NCBI RefSeq assembly: GCF_000735585.1
Contig: NZ_JNNO01000023.1
Span: 231,515 to 295,514, forward strand
Direction of reading: 5' to 3'
Length of the DNA: 64,000 nucleotides
Source of the DNA: Devosia sp. LC5
GTDB lineage: Bacteria > Pseudomonadota > Alphaproteobacteria > Rhizobiales > Devosiaceae
Shown here: positions 15,824 through 29,531 of the stretch, piece by piece
How positions within the stretch are numbered: position 1 is the first letter of the stretch
Layout of the letters: each line of letters begins with the position of its first letter
The notes under the pieces: model-generated
The model's input: the letters and a program-made list of their open reading frames with translations, nothing else
Told to the model about the DNA's origin: nothing
Databases searched by the model: none
Program-made: the position numbers and the translations under genes

Positions 15824-16618
15824 ATGCAGCGCGCGCGCGGCGCCGGAACGCTCGCAACCCAGTTGCGCGATGGCGGAACGCACCTGCACACCCTCTATCA
15901 GGACGGCTGTGCCAAGATCCGCCTGCCCCACACCCATGACCAGAGTCTGGAGGCGGTTTTGATCAATACGGCCGGCGGACTGACCGGTGGTGATTACATG
16001 CGCTGGCAGGCAGATATCGCGCCCGGCAGCCGCGCCACCATCACCACGCAAGCCTGTGAACGCATCTACCGTTCGACCGGCGCCACCGCGCAGGTCGAAA
16101 CCCACCTCACGGTCGGCGCCGGCGCGCATCTCGATTGGCTGCCGCAGGAGACCATTCTTTTCGCCAAAAGCCGATTCGAGCGGTGGATCAACATTGACCT
16201 GGCGCCCGATGCCAGCCTCACCGCCATCGAAGCTGTGCTACTGGGCCGCGACGCCATGGGCGAGGACGCGCGCGATGCCCTGTTCCGCGACAATTGGCGC
16301 ATCCGGCGGAACGGACGGCTGGTGCATGCCGAGGCAACCCATATCGATGGTTCGGACATGAGCCGAGACAATCTGGCACTGCTGGCGGGAACACGGGCTT
16401 TTGCAACGATCATCCATTTTGGAACCAACCTGACGAGCCGGCTCGAACAGGTGCGCGCATTGCTGCCGGAGGGGGCGATGGCGGCCGCCAGCGTCAGCGG
16501 CGAACGTCTTGTCATACGAGCCATGGCAAATTCCGGGCTTGCGCTTCGCCGCACGATCGTTCCAATTCTTGGCGCACTTTCCCGCGCCGGCAGCTTGCCG
16601 CGACTTTGGCATCTTTAG
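15824..16618 (+). CDS. ureD: Urease accessory protein UreD
   Basis: About 264 residues; UreD (UreH) is the scaffold that binds apo-urease and with UreF and UreG delivers nickel to the active site. Hallmarks: LYQDGCAKIRLP, the strongly conserved LINTAGGLTGGD, TTQACERIYRSTG, WLPQETILF, and the terminal arginine-rich segment with LPRLWHL. The start is uncertain: an in-frame TTG at 15794 would add 10 residues, and neither it nor the ATG at 15824 has a clear ribosome site. It opens the urease operon, 9 bases before ureA. Confidence 0.93.
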   Translation: MQRARGAGTLATQLRDGGTHLHTLYQDGCAKIRLPHTHDQSLEAVLINTAGGLTGGDYMRWQADIAPGSRATITTQACERIYRSTGATAQVETHLTVGAGAHLDWLPQETILFAKSRFERWINIDLAPDASLTAIEAVLLGRDAMGEDARDALFRDNWRIRRNGRLVHAEATHIDGSDMSRDNLALLAGTRAFATIIHFGTNLTSRLEQVRALLPEGAMAAASVSGERLVIRAMANSGLALRRTIVPILGALSRAGSLPRLWHL

Positions 16619-16627
16619 GAAACGTCG

Positions 16628-16930
16628 ATGAATCTTACTCCGCGCGAAAAAGACAAACTGCTGATCGCCATGGCGGCCATAGTGGCCCGCAAGCGGCTCG
16701 AGCGGGGCGTCAAGCTCAACCACCCCGAGGCGATCGCGCTCATCACCGATTTCGTCGTCGAAGGCGCCCGCGACGGCCGCCCGGTGGCCGAATTGATGGA
16801 GGCGGGCGCCCATGTCATCAGCCGTGACCAGGTGATGGAGGGCATCTCCGAAATGATCCATGATATCCAGGTGGAAGCCACCTTCCCCGACGGCACCAAG
16901 CTCGTCACTGTCCACCAACCCATTCGCTAG
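16628..16930 (+). CDS. ureA: Urease gamma subunit UreA
   Basis: A 100-residue small structural subunit of urease (urea + water to ammonia and carbamate). It begins [20 protein letters not shown] and contains [20 protein letters not shown] and the ending [15 protein letters not shown], all close to the family consensus and of standard length. In this organism gamma and beta are separate genes, as is usual outside Helicobacter. An AGGAAACG site precedes the ATG. Confidence 0.97.
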   Translation: MNLTPREKDKLLIAMAAIVARKRLERGVKLNHPEAIALITDFVVEGARDGRPVAELMEAGAHVISRDQVMEGISEMIHDIQVEATFPDGTKLVTVHQPIR

Positions 16931-16939
16931 GAGCCCGGT

Positions 16940-17245
16940 ATGATCCCCGGTGAAGTCATTCCCAAATCCGGCGATATCGAACTCAATGTCGGTGCGCCCC
17001 AGATCACCATCGAGGTGGCCAATACTGGCGACCGGCCGATCCAGGTCGGTTCGCACTATCATTTCTACGAAACCAATGCGGGATTGCGGTTTGACCGCGA
17101 ACAGGCGCGCGGCATGCGGCTCGATATCGCCGCGGGCACCGCAGTGCGCTTCGAGCCGGGCCAGACCCGTGAAGTCCGGCTCGTGCCATTGAGCGGCAGC
17201 CGTACCGTCTACGGCTTCCGCCAGCAGATCATGGGACAACTCTGA
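16940..17245 (+). CDS. ureB: Urease beta subunit UreB
   Basis: A 101-residue structural subunit of the (alpha-beta-gamma)3 urease. It begins MIPGEVIP and carries the diagnostic [20 protein letters not shown], followed by [20 protein letters not shown] and [13 protein letters not shown]. Length is typical. AGGAG lies 6 bases before the ATG. Confidence 0.97.
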   Translation: MIPGEVIPKSGDIELNVGAPQITIEVANTGDRPIQVGSHYHFYETNAGLRFDREQARGMRLDIAAGTAVRFEPGQTREVRLVPLSGSRTVYGFRQQIMGQL

Positions 17246-17249
17246 TACA

Positions 17250-17672
17250 ATGACTGAACAGACCAATACCGACGCCCGCCTTGCCGATCTGCGCCAGCGC
17301 CTCGCCGCAATATTGCGCGACCTGACCGAAGCCGGCGTGGACGATGGCGAAGCCATGTATCTGCTCGGCGGCTCCACCGTCGGCCTGATCGACCGGGGCG
17401 GCGCCAAGGACTGGCGTGGCTTCAAGGCCGGCCTGCCCGCAGCCGATTTCGATCGCCTGCTCAAGCAGATCGAAAAGGAAGGCAATCAGTTGGTTGCCGA
17501 TGGCAAGGGGAAGGCAGCCTATGCGCTGCAGGCGCTTGCCGTATCGCTGGTCGCCAGCCGCCAGGACGACAAGGTGCTGCGCGAGGGCGAGCAATTGCTC
17601 GATGCCGTCATTGTTGCCAGCGCCGCCAACTACCGCAAGCACGCCAAGCCCGCCGCGTCCAAGGCCCACTAA
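17250..17672 (+). CDS. Unknown protein embedded between ureB and ureC
   Basis: A 140-residue, soluble, mostly helical protein with no signal peptide and no motif I recognise. It begins MTEQTNTDARLADLRQRLAA and has an Asp/Gly-containing segment (EAGVDDGEAMYLLGGSTVGL) and a lysine-rich tail with HAKPAASKAH. It sits 4 bases after ureB and 12 before ureC, so it must be co-expressed with the structural subunits. Extra reading frames between urease subunit genes occur in other rhizobial clusters (recalled from Sinorhizobium meliloti); whether this is one of those families I cannot tell. A role in assembly or nickel handling is only a guess from position. Confidence 0.75.
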   Translation: MTEQTNTDARLADLRQRLAAILRDLTEAGVDDGEAMYLLGGSTVGLIDRGGAKDWRGFKAGLPAADFDRLLKQIEKEGNQLVADGKGKAAYALQALAVSLVASRQDDKVLREGEQLLDAVIVASAANYRKHAKPAASKAH

Positions 17673-17684
17673 GCCGGAGTCATC

Positions 17685-19394
<1,710 letters not shown>

Positions 19395-19522
19395 GCGATT
19401 GCGCTTGGCGTAGAACGGAATAGTCTAGGCCGGGCGGCAATGGATCCAGATCGCGGCGATCCAATTTCTGCCGCCTGCATGGGTCAAGGTTGGTGCTGGA
19501 CAAGCGAGGAGACAGCGCCAAA

Positions 19523-19915
19523 ATGACTTTTATGATCAGGACGATTCTTGCAGCATTGCTTCTAACCGGTGCGGTGACGGCCGCGAATGGTGTCGAGGCG
19601 TCATTGTCGCTCACCTTGGGCACCGATGCCTTCGCCGATATCCAAAAGCGCACCGTGCAATATGAATGCGGCACGGGCGCGCCGCTGAGCGTCGACTACA
19701 TCAATGCCTCGCCCAATTTCCTGGCGCTGGTCAATGTGCCCGAGGAAACCGAGAAGCTGGTCTTTGCTTCCGTCGTCTCGGGCTCGGGGGTGCGTTATGT
19801 CTCAGGCCAATGGGCCTGGCTGACGCAGGGCACCGAAGCAAGCCTGCATGACACGACGCTGGGCGAGGACGCCCCGGCGGTCAGCACCTGCTCCGAAGCC
19901 AGCAACGCACCCTGA
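19523..19915 (+). CDS. MliC-like lysozyme-inhibitor domain protein
   Basis: A 130-residue exported protein resembling the MliC family (inhibitors of C-type lysozyme). A signal peptide occupies residues 1-26 or so (MIRTILAALLLTGAVTAANG). The MliC pattern is visible as VQYECGTGAPLSVDY, ALVNVPEETEKLVFASV, GSGVRYVSGQWAWLTQGTEA; the second cysteine is in VSTCSEA. No lipobox is evident, so it would be periplasmic (PliC-like) rather than a lipoprotein. GAGGAG sits 11 bases before the ATG. It lies inside the urease operon between ureC and ureE without an obvious link to nickel insertion. Confidence 0.75.
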   Translation: MTFMIRTILAALLLTGAVTAANGVEASLSLTLGTDAFADIQKRTVQYECGTGAPLSVDYINASPNFLALVNVPEETEKLVFASVVSGSGVRYVSGQWAWLTQGTEASLHDTTLGEDAPAVSTCSEASNAP

Positions 19916-19921
19916 GCCGAT

Positions 19922-20512
19922 ATGGACCCGCAGCCGATCCACCCAGAGCTGTTCCCCCATATCCGCATCGTCATGGGCATGGTTATCGGCCTTGGCATCA
20001 CCCGTCTGCTGATGGGCGTTGCCGGCCTCATCCAGCATCCCCATCGCAACAAGCCCTCCACGGTGCATCTGCTCTGGGCCGGCTCGATCCTGGTAGAGCT
20101 GGTACTGTTCTGGTGGTGGGAATTTGCCCTGTTCCAGATCAATAGCTGGTAGTTCGGGCTATTCTTCTTCCTGATTTTCTATGCCGTCACGCTTTTCCTG
20201 CTGGCGGCACTGCTGTTTCCCGACAACATCACCGAATATGCCGGCTATGAGGATTTCTTCCTCAAGCGGCGCAAATGGTTCTTCGGCCTATTGGCGGCGA
20301 CCTTTGTGTTCGATTCCATCGATACGCTGATCAAGGGCACCGAACATTGGGAACGCTTCGGGCCGGACTATTTCCTGCAGGTGCCGTTCGGACTGGTGCT
20401 CTGTGCTTTGGGCATCTGGTCGGCCAATCGGCGGCTGCATGTGGCCATACCGGCATTGCACATCGGGTATCAGCTCTATTGGATCATCAAGGTCTTCAAT
20501 ACCATGACCTGA
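19922..20512 (+). pseudogene. Membrane protein gene interrupted by an in-frame amber codon
   Basis: One reading frame of 197 codons is broken by TAG at 20150-20152 (codon 77). The upstream part, from MDPQPIHPELFPHIRIVMGM to FQINSW, has two or three hydrophobic helices. The frame then continues without shift as FGLFFFLIFYAVTLFLLAAL and runs through FPDNITEYAGYEDFFLKRRK to a C-terminal half ending YQLYWIIKVFNTMT. The sequence between the two halves is clearly coding in composition, so a single TGG-to-TAG change (or a base-calling error) is the simplest explanation. I do not recognise the family; it looks like a five- or six-helix membrane protein. It lies 6 bases after the MliC-like gene. Confidence 0.8.
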
Positions 20513-20565
20513 CGCGCTAGGGTGGATACGGGCCGGGAAGCCTCGTTACCTTGGAAAAGTTCTTC

Positions 20566-21030
20566 ATGCTTCGTGCCGTCTCCATCCTGCCGCCAGACCA
20601 TGGGCAGGGCGCCCCTTTCGATCTTGTTGTTCTCGAACATGACGAACGCCGCCTGCGGCGCAAATTGCTGCGCCTGCGCGGGGGTGCCGAGGTGATGGTG
20701 GACTTCCCCCAGACCATTACGCTCGAGCACAAAAGCGCGCTTTTGCTCGACGACGGGCGATTGGTGGAAATCATCGCCGCCGAGGAACTGCTCTATGAGG
20801 TGCGCGGCCGCGATACGGCCCATCTCGTCCGGCTCGCCTGGCACATCGGCAACCGCCACACTTCGGCGCAGCTCGAAGAAAACCGCATCCTGATCAAGCG
20901 CGACCACGTGCTCAAGACCATGCTGGAAGGCCTGGGCGCGACGGTGAGCAATGTCACCGAGCCCTTCTATGCCGAGCATGGCGCCTATCACAGCCATGGC
21001 GATAACGGCCACGCGCTGCTGGCGCGATGA
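20566..21030 (+). CDS. ureE: Urease accessory protein UreE (nickel chaperone)
   Basis: A 154-residue metallochaperone that carries nickel to the UreDFG complex. The N-terminal peptide-binding domain is followed by the metal-binding domain with LAWHIGNRHTSAQLEENRIL (the conserved surface His region) and HVLKTMLEGLGATV. The C-terminal tail HGAYHSHGDNGH has five histidines, a modest His-rich tail. The ATG at 20566 is used; a TTG five codons earlier overlaps its ribosome site GGAAAAG. Its end overlaps ureF by ATGA. Confidence 0.93.
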   Translation: MLRAVSILPPDHGQGAPFDLVVLEHDERRLRRKLLRLRGGAEVMVDFPQTITLEHKSALLLDDGRLVEIIAAEELLYEVRGRDTAHLVRLAWHIGNRHTSAQLEENRILIKRDHVLKTMLEGLGATVSNVTEPFYAEHGAYHSHGDNGHALLAR

Positions 21031-21680
21031 GCGATCTGCAAAAGCTGCTGACCTGGCTATCGCCTGCCTTTCCGGTGGGTGCCTTCGCCTGGTCGGCGGG
21101 GCTCGAAGCCGCCATCGTCAAAGGCGTGGTGACTGATCGCGCGACGACCCAGCAATGGGTCGAAGGCATTCTCGCTCATGGTGGGTTGCGCACCGACGCC
21201 ATTCTCTTCGCCCATGCCCATCGCGGCAGCGGTGATGCCACCACCCTGCAGGAGCTCGCCGATCTCTGCCTCGCTTTGACGCCCGCCCGCGAACGCCATG
21301 ACGAAACCACCATTACCGGCGATGCCTTCGCCACGGCGGCAAAGGCCTGGCCGTCACCCGTGCTCGACATCCTGCCGCGTCCCTGCCCCTACCCCATCGC
21401 GATCGGGGCCATCGCGGCCAGCCACGGCATTGACTTGCAGGCGGCCCTCACCGCCTATCTCACCGCGACGGTTCATGCCCAGGTGTCGGTGGCAGTGCGC
21501 CTGATCCCGATCGGTCAATCCGATGGCCTTGCCATCGTGGCCGCGCTCGAACGCCCCATTTCCGAAATGGCTGTGCTATGCCAGCATGCGACGCTGGACG
21601 ATATCGGCTCCATCGCCTATGCCGCCGACATTGCCCAAATGGCCCATGAAACACTGACGACGAGAATTTTTCGCTCATGA
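21027..21680 (+). CDS. ureF: Urease accessory protein UreF
   Basis: A 217-residue all-helical accessory protein that bridges UreD and UreG. It opens LQKLLTWLSPAFPVGAFAWS, the family signature, with LEAAIVKG and later YPIAIGAIAASHGID, QVSVAVRLIPIGQSDG and the C-terminal SIAYAADIAQMAHETLTTRI. Length is standard. It overlaps ureE upstream and the DUF3995 gene downstream by 4 bases each, so the three are translationally coupled. Confidence 0.95.
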   Translation: MSDLQKLLTWLSPAFPVGAFAWSAGLEAAIVKGVVTDRATTQQWVEGILAHGGLRTDAILFAHAHRGSGDATTLQELADLCLALTPARERHDETTITGDAFATAAKAWPSPVLDILPRPCPYPIAIGAIAASHGIDLQAALTAYLTATVHAQVSVAVRLIPIGQSDGLAIVAALERPISEMAVLCQHATLDDIGSIAYAADIAQMAHETLTTRIFRS

Positions 21681-22108
21681 GCATGCTGATTTCCGCATTC
21701 ATGTTCATCGCCTTGCTGGCCGTGTCCTTTGCCCATCTGCTCTGGTCCTTCGGCCGCACCTGGCCCATTCGCGACGAGAAGCTGCTGGCCCAGACCGTAG
21801 TCGGCTTCCGCGACATCGAACGCATGCCACCGCGCCTCGCCTCCTTCGCCGTGGCCGTGGCAACTTTGGCTGCCGGCATCCTGGCCCTGGCCCTGGCCGA
21901 TCATGACAGCGGTGGCCTCGCCTTGACCTTGCTTGGCATTCCGGCGGCCGCCGTGTTCCTCGCCCGTGGCGCCATCGGCTACACGCCCTGGTGGGCAGCG
22001 CAAACGCCCGAACCCAATTTCCGGCTCAACGACAGCCGCGTCTATTCGCCCCTGTGCCTGCTGCTGGGCGCAGGCTTTGTCGCTCTTACCATCATGAGGC
22101 TGCTATGA
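21677..22108 (+). CDS. DUF3995 family membrane protein in urease operon
   Basis: A 143-residue inner-membrane protein with four hydrophobic helices. [13 protein letters not shown] near the N-terminus, [14 protein letters not shown] and the ending [20 protein letters not shown] match what I know of DUF3995. It is wedged between ureF and ureG with ATGA overlaps on both sides, so its level is tied to UreFG. No function is established. The His and Trp residues at the helix-1 end are conserved in the family, and involvement in nickel or urea/ammonia handling is speculation from position. Confidence 0.75.
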   Translation: MSMLISAFMFIALLAVSFAHLLWSFGRTWPIRDEKLLAQTVVGFRDIERMPPRLASFAVAVATLAAGILALALADHDSGGLALTLLGIPAAAVFLARGAIGYTPWWAAQTPEPNFRLNDSRVYSPLCLLLGAGFVALTIMRLL

Positions 22109-22737
22109 AATCACTGAATGGCCCCCTGCGCATCGGCATTGGCGGCCCGGTCGGCTCGGGCAAAACGACATTGTGCGAAATGCTGCTCAAGGCGCTGCGC
22201 GAGCGCTATTCCATGGCCGTAGTCACCAATGACATCTACACCCGCGAAGACGCGCTGATCCTCGCCCGGGCGCAGGCCATTTCCGAAGATCGGATCGTGG
22301 GCGTCGAAACCGGCGGCTGCCCGCACACCGCCATCCGCGAGGATGCTTCGCTCAATCTGGCCGCCATCGACGATCTCAACCGCAAATTCCCAGACCTCGA
22401 TATCATCCTGGTCGAAAGCGGCGGCGACAATCTGGCGGCGACTTTCTCGCCGGACCTGGCGGATCTCACCATCTATGTGATCTCGGTGGCCCAGGGCGAA
22501 AAAATCCCGCGCAAGGGCGGACCGGCCATTTCGCGCTCGGACCTGTTGGTCATCACCCATACCGATCTGGCGCAATATGTCGGGGCCAGCCTCGAAGTGA
22601 TGGAAAGCGACACCCAGAAAGTGCGCGAGGGACGCCCCTATGTCTTCACCGACTTGCTGCGGCGCGAGAGTCTCGACCAGATCATTGGCTTCATCGAAAA
22701 GGCCGGCGGCTTCACCGGCGCGGTAGCCGCCGAATAG
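22105..22737 (+). CDS. ureG: Urease accessory GTPase UreG
   Basis: A 210-residue SIMIBI-class GTPase that powers nickel insertion. Intact features: P-loop [49 protein letters not shown] with the Cys-Pro-His nickel motif, and [20 protein letters not shown]. The guanine-specificity motif, normally NKTDLAPYVGA, reads [11 protein letters not shown] here, an unusual change at Asn and Lys. The rest of the C-terminus ([20 protein letters not shown]) is normal. The start ATG at 22105 overlaps the DUF3995 stop; it closes the operon before a hairpin at 22741. Confidence 0.95.
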   Translation: MKSLNGPLRIGIGGPVGSGKTTLCEMLLKALRERYSMAVVTNDIYTREDALILARAQAISEDRIVGVETGGCPHTAIREDASLNLAAIDDLNRKFPDLDIILVESGGDNLAATFSPDLADLTIYVISVAQGEKIPRKGGPAISRSDLLVITHTDLAQYVGASLEVMESDTQKVREGRPYVFTDLLRRESLDQIIGFIEKAGGFTGAVAAE

Positions 22738-22740
22738 CAA

Positions 22741-22771
22741 GGCGCCGGACCCTGTGCAGCGGTCCGGCGCC
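22741..22771 (+). terminator. Hairpin ending the urease operon
   Basis: A perfect 11-bp stem (22741-22751 with 22761-22771) begins 3 bases after the ureG stop. It lacks a T-run (ATTATCGG follows), so termination strength is uncertain. From 22772 to 22896 nothing is recognised. Confidence 0.6.
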
Positions 22772-22896
22772 ATTATCGGCCCGCAAGGGACGGTGCGGGC
22801 GACGGCTCCAAGCTGCGCGTCCGTCGCGGCAAATTTCCGGGCAATTGATGGAATTGTCCGGGCGCAATTACGGCTTTGCGGTGGTGCTGCATCGAA

Positions 22897-23003
22897 GACC
22901 TCATGGTGAGCTTGTCGAACCACGAGGTCGAGCGAGTGGAGGCAAGTGTGCACGACCTCGCCCTTCGACATCCTGAGCTTGTCGAAGGATCAGGACGAGG
23001 TCT
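22897..23003. repeat. Intergenic inverted repeat, family R1, copy 2
   Basis: The left arm 22897-22927 matches R1. The right part (about 22952-23003) is rearranged and contains its own small dyad CCTTCGACA...TTGTCGAAGG. It lies between the convergent ureG and glgX genes. Confidence 0.75.
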
Positions 23004-23021
23004 ACTGAAGTGAGCGATTGA

Positions 23022-25019
23022 TCACGCCCGCACCAGCGCCACCACCGAACGCGGCGTCAGTGTCGCCGTGCCCTCGGAAAACGCCACTTCGGCTGTATTG
23101 TCCGATTGGATGCCCACCGCCCAATTGCCCTCGGGCAGGCGCGCCACCACCGGTTCGGTACGGCGATTGAACCAGACCAGCACCTGATCGTCCTTGTTGA
23201 TCAGATGCATGCCCAGCACTGAGGCAGCGGAATCGCGCCAGTCGCCTTCATTCATTTCGCGCCCGTCCGGATGCAGCCAGACCACGTCGCGCACGCCATT
23301 CTTGTCCTGGCCGGTGAGAAAATGGTCATGGGTCAGCGCCGAATGCGCCTTGCGGAAGCCGTTCACGGCGGCGACGAAATCCACCAGGTCGCCATCGGCG
23401 GCTTCCCAATCGAGCCAGGTGATTTCATTGTCCTGCGCATAGGCATTGTTATTGCCCCGCTGGGTGCGGAACATTTCATCGCCCTGCTGCAACAGCGGAG
23501 TACCGCGCGACAGGAACAGCGTGGCCAGCAGCGCCCGCACGTCGCGCTTGCGCGCCGCATTGATGGCCGCATCGTCCGTCTCGCCCTCGACGCCGCAATT
23601 CCATGACTGGTTGTGGTTATGCCCGTCGCGATTGCCCTCGCCATTGGCCTCGTTGTGCTTGTCGCTATAGCTGACCAGATCGCGCAGGGTGAAGCCGTCA
23701 TGCACGGCCAGCATGTTGACGCCATGGCTGGGCTTGCGCCCCGCACTATCGAAAATCTCGGCCGAGCCGGCGACCTTGCCCGCGAGCGCACCGATCTTGC
23801 CGTCCTCGCCCCGCCAAAAGCCGCGAATTTCGTCACGATAGGTATCGTTGTGCTCTTTGAATTCCTTGCCGAACTGGCCAAGGTGATAGCCGCCCGGACC
23901 CGGATCCCATGGCTCGGCAACCAGGATGCACTGGCTCAGCACCGGATCGGCCTTGATCTTCTTGAGCATTTCCGCATTGGGATTGAACCCTGGCTCGCGG
24001 CCCAGCACGGTGGCCAGATCGAAGCGGAAGCCGGAAACGCCCATTTCCTCGACCCAGTAACGCAGGCTGTCGATCACCAGCCGCTGCACGGCCGGATGAT
24101 CGCAGCGCAGCGTGTTGCCCGTGCCGGTATCGTTGACCAGGTGCTGTTTGCCGTCGACTTCGACGAACCGGTAATAGGTCTTGGCATCCAGCCCCATCAG
24201 GCTGAGCAGCGGGCCATCGGAATCCCCTTCCCCGGTGTGGTTATAGACCACGTCGAGGATCACCGAGATGCCGTTCTTGCGGTAGAGATCGGTCATGTTG
24301 CGCAATTCATGCGGGCCCCGCGGCGCCAGGCGCGGATCGATGGCCGAATAGACCACCGGATTATAGCCCCAGGCATTGGTCAGCCCCAATGCCGGCAAAT
24401 GCCCTTCGTCAATCCAGGCGGCCGTCGGCATCAATTGCAGCGTATCGACGCCAATGAATTTGAGATGGTCGATCACCCGCTGCGTGGTCAGCGCCGCCAC
24501 GGTGCCACGCAACGGCCCCTGCACGCTGGGATGGCGCATGGTATAGCCACGCACATTCATTTCGTAGAACAGCCCCGGCGCCTTCTTGCGCGGCAGTATC
24601 AATTCGTCATTGGGCGTGACGACAATGGCCTTGGGCACCAATGGCGCGGTATCCACCGCCTCGGCGCGATCCAGCCGCAGCCGGGGTGAGCGCACGAAAA
24701 CCCGGTCGAGCCGCTTGGCATAGGGATCGACCAGCAGCTTTTGCGGATCAAAGAACAGCCCCTGGTCGGGATTGTATTCGCCATCGGCGCGCAACCCATA
24801 GCGTGTGCCGGCGCCTAGCCCGGCCACGAGCCCCGCATGCACATGATCGCGGTGAACATCCAGTTCGAAGCGGCCGGTTTCCTCGTCCTGCTCGTTGAAC
24901 ACCGACACCCAGATTGCCGAAGCGCTTTCGGAATAGACGGCAAAATTGACGCCCTCCGCTGTGAGCGTTGCACCAAGCCGATCTGTCGTCCCGCCATTGG
25001 GGACCAGTTCTGGTTTCAT
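23022..25019 (-). CDS. glgX: Glycogen debranching enzyme GlgX
   Basis: A 665-residue GH13 isoamylase-type enzyme that hydrolyses alpha-1,6 branches of phosphorylase-limited glycogen. An N-terminal CBM48-like domain (NFAVYSESASAIWVSVFNEQ) precedes the barrel. Catalytic landmarks: VILDVVYNHTGEGD, nucleophile region GFRFDLATVLG, acid LVAEPWDPG, and the third region MLAVHDGFTLRDLVSY. GlgX features WGYNPVVYSAIDPRLA and RNMTDLYRKNGIS are present. The ATG at 25019 has GGA 6 bases before it; longer starts lack support. It is the last gene of the glycogen operon, 110 bases after pgm; that gap shows no other gene. Confidence 0.94.
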   Translation of the reverse strand: MKPELVPNGGTTDRLGATLTAEGVNFAVYSESASAIWVSVFNEQDEETGRFELDVHRDHVHAGLVAGLGAGTRYGLRADGEYNPDQGLFFDPQKLLVDPYAKRLDRVFVRSPRLRLDRAEAVDTAPLVPKAIVVTPNDELILPRKKAPGLFYEMNVRGYTMRHPSVQGPLRGTVAALTTQRVIDHLKFIGVDTLQLMPTAAWIDEGHLPALGLTNAWGYNPVVYSAIDPRLAPRGPHELRNMTDLYRKNGISVILDVVYNHTGEGDSDGPLLSLMGLDAKTYYRFVEVDGKQHLVNDTGTGNTLRCDHPAVQRLVIDSLRYWVEEMGVSGFRFDLATVLGREPGFNPNAEMLKKIKADPVLSQCILVAEPWDPGPGGYHLGQFGKEFKEHNDTYRDEIRGFWRGEDGKIGALAGKVAGSAEIFDSAGRKPSHGVNMLAVHDGFTLRDLVSYSDKHNEANGEGNRDGHNHNQSWNCGVEGETDDAAINAARKRDVRALLATLFLSRGTPLLQQGDEMFRTQRGNNNAYAQDNEITWLDWEAADGDLVDFVAAVNGFRKAHSALTHDHFLTGQDKNGVRDVVWLHPDGREMNEGDWRDSAASVLGMHLINKDDQVLVWFNRRTEPVVARLPEGNWAVGIQSDNTAEVAFSEGTATLTPRSVVALVRA

Positions 25020-25129
25020 GGGTCGTCCAATATCAAGGCATGCCCGAGCACCGAAACCGGCCCTCGCGGAACACATGCAACTACAAAAATCTAGAGCCGG
25101 CGATTTGATTTCGTCAATTCGCCCGACGT

Positions 25130-28204
<3,075 letters not shown>

Positions 28205-28208
<4 letters not shown>

Positions 28209-29476
28209 CGGCTCGCCAGATATTTGTTGATCATGGCCTGCGTGATCAGCGTCACCCCATCATCGGTGCGTCTGAACCATTTGGCGTCAAACTCGGGATC
28301 GTCCCCGACCACCAGTCCTTCGGGAATATTGACGCCGCGATCGATCACCACTTTCTTGAGCCGCGCGCTGCGCCCGATATCGCAATAGGGCAGCACGACG
28401 GCCTCATGCAGCTCGGAATAGGAATGCACGCGCGAACCGGTCGAGAGCAGCGTACGCTGCAAATGCCCGCCCGAAATGATGCAATCGCCCGACACCAGCG
28501 AATTGACCGCCGAGCCGCGCCGCCCATCGAAATCATGCACGAACTTGGCCGGCGGCGTGATCTCGGCATAGGTCCAGATCGGCCAGTCACGATCGTAGAG
28601 ATCGAGTTGCGGCTCGATATCGGTCAGATCGATGCTCGCCTTCCAATAGGCATCGATCGTGCCGACATCGCGCCAATAGCTGACCTCTTCCTTGCTTGAG
28701 CGGACGCAGGAGCGGTTGAAGCGATGCGCCCAGGCCGTGCCGTTCTTGACGATATAGGGGATAATGTCCTTGCCGAAATCGCGGCTCGAACCCTCGGTCG
28801 CGGCGTCGCGCCGCAATTGCTCCATCAGGAACCGCGTCTCGAACACATAAATGCCCATCGAGGCCAAAGCCATGTTCGGATTATCCGGAATGCCCGGCGG
28901 GTCCTTGGGCTTTTCCACAAAGTCGATGACCCGATCGCGCCCATCCACCGCCATCACGCCGAAGCCGGTAGCCTCCATGCGCGGCACTTCCAGGCACCCG
29001 ATGGTAACATCGGCGCCGGTATCCACATGCTGGCGCAGCATGATTTCATAGTCCATCTTGTAGATGTGGTCGCCGGCCAGGATCACGATATAGCGGGCGC
29101 CGTAATCCTCGATAATGTCCATGTTCTGGTACACGGCATCGGCCGTGCCGGCATACCACATGTCCTCGGCCACGCGCTGGCTGGCGGGCAGCACATCGAA
29201 ACTCTCGTTACGTTCCTGGCGCAAAAAGTTCCAGCCACGCGACAGGTGGCGGATCAGGCTATGAGCCTGATATTGCGTCGCCACCGAAATCCGGCGAATC
29301 CCTGAATTGATGGCATTGGATAGCGCAAAATCGATAATGCGGGACTTGCCGCCAAAATACACCGCCGGCTTGGCACGCCGGTCCGTCAGTTCCATGAGTC
29401 TCGTGCCGCGCCCCCCCGCAAGCACATAGGCCATGGCCTCGCGGGCCAATGGTGATGGAATTCTATAGTCTGCCAT
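28205..29476 (-). CDS. glgC: Glucose-1-phosphate adenylyltransferase GlgC
   Basis: A 423-residue ADP-glucose pyrophosphorylase, the committed step of glycogen synthesis (ATP + glucose-1-phosphate to ADP-glucose + PPi). The catalytic motif [20 protein letters not shown] and [19 protein letters not shown] are followed by the [11 protein letters not shown] and substrate loop [14 protein letters not shown]. The C-terminal left-handed beta-helix carries [17 protein letters not shown] and the start is preceded by GGAGGG. Enzymes of this type in alphaproteobacteria are usually allosterically activated by fructose-6-phosphate or pyruvate; that is family knowledge. It lies 55 bases after glgB. Confidence 0.97.
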
Positions 29477-29531
29477 TTCTAACCCTCCACGCGTCGCCCG
29501 GATTGATCCGGGACGTATCCCTCACGCCCGA

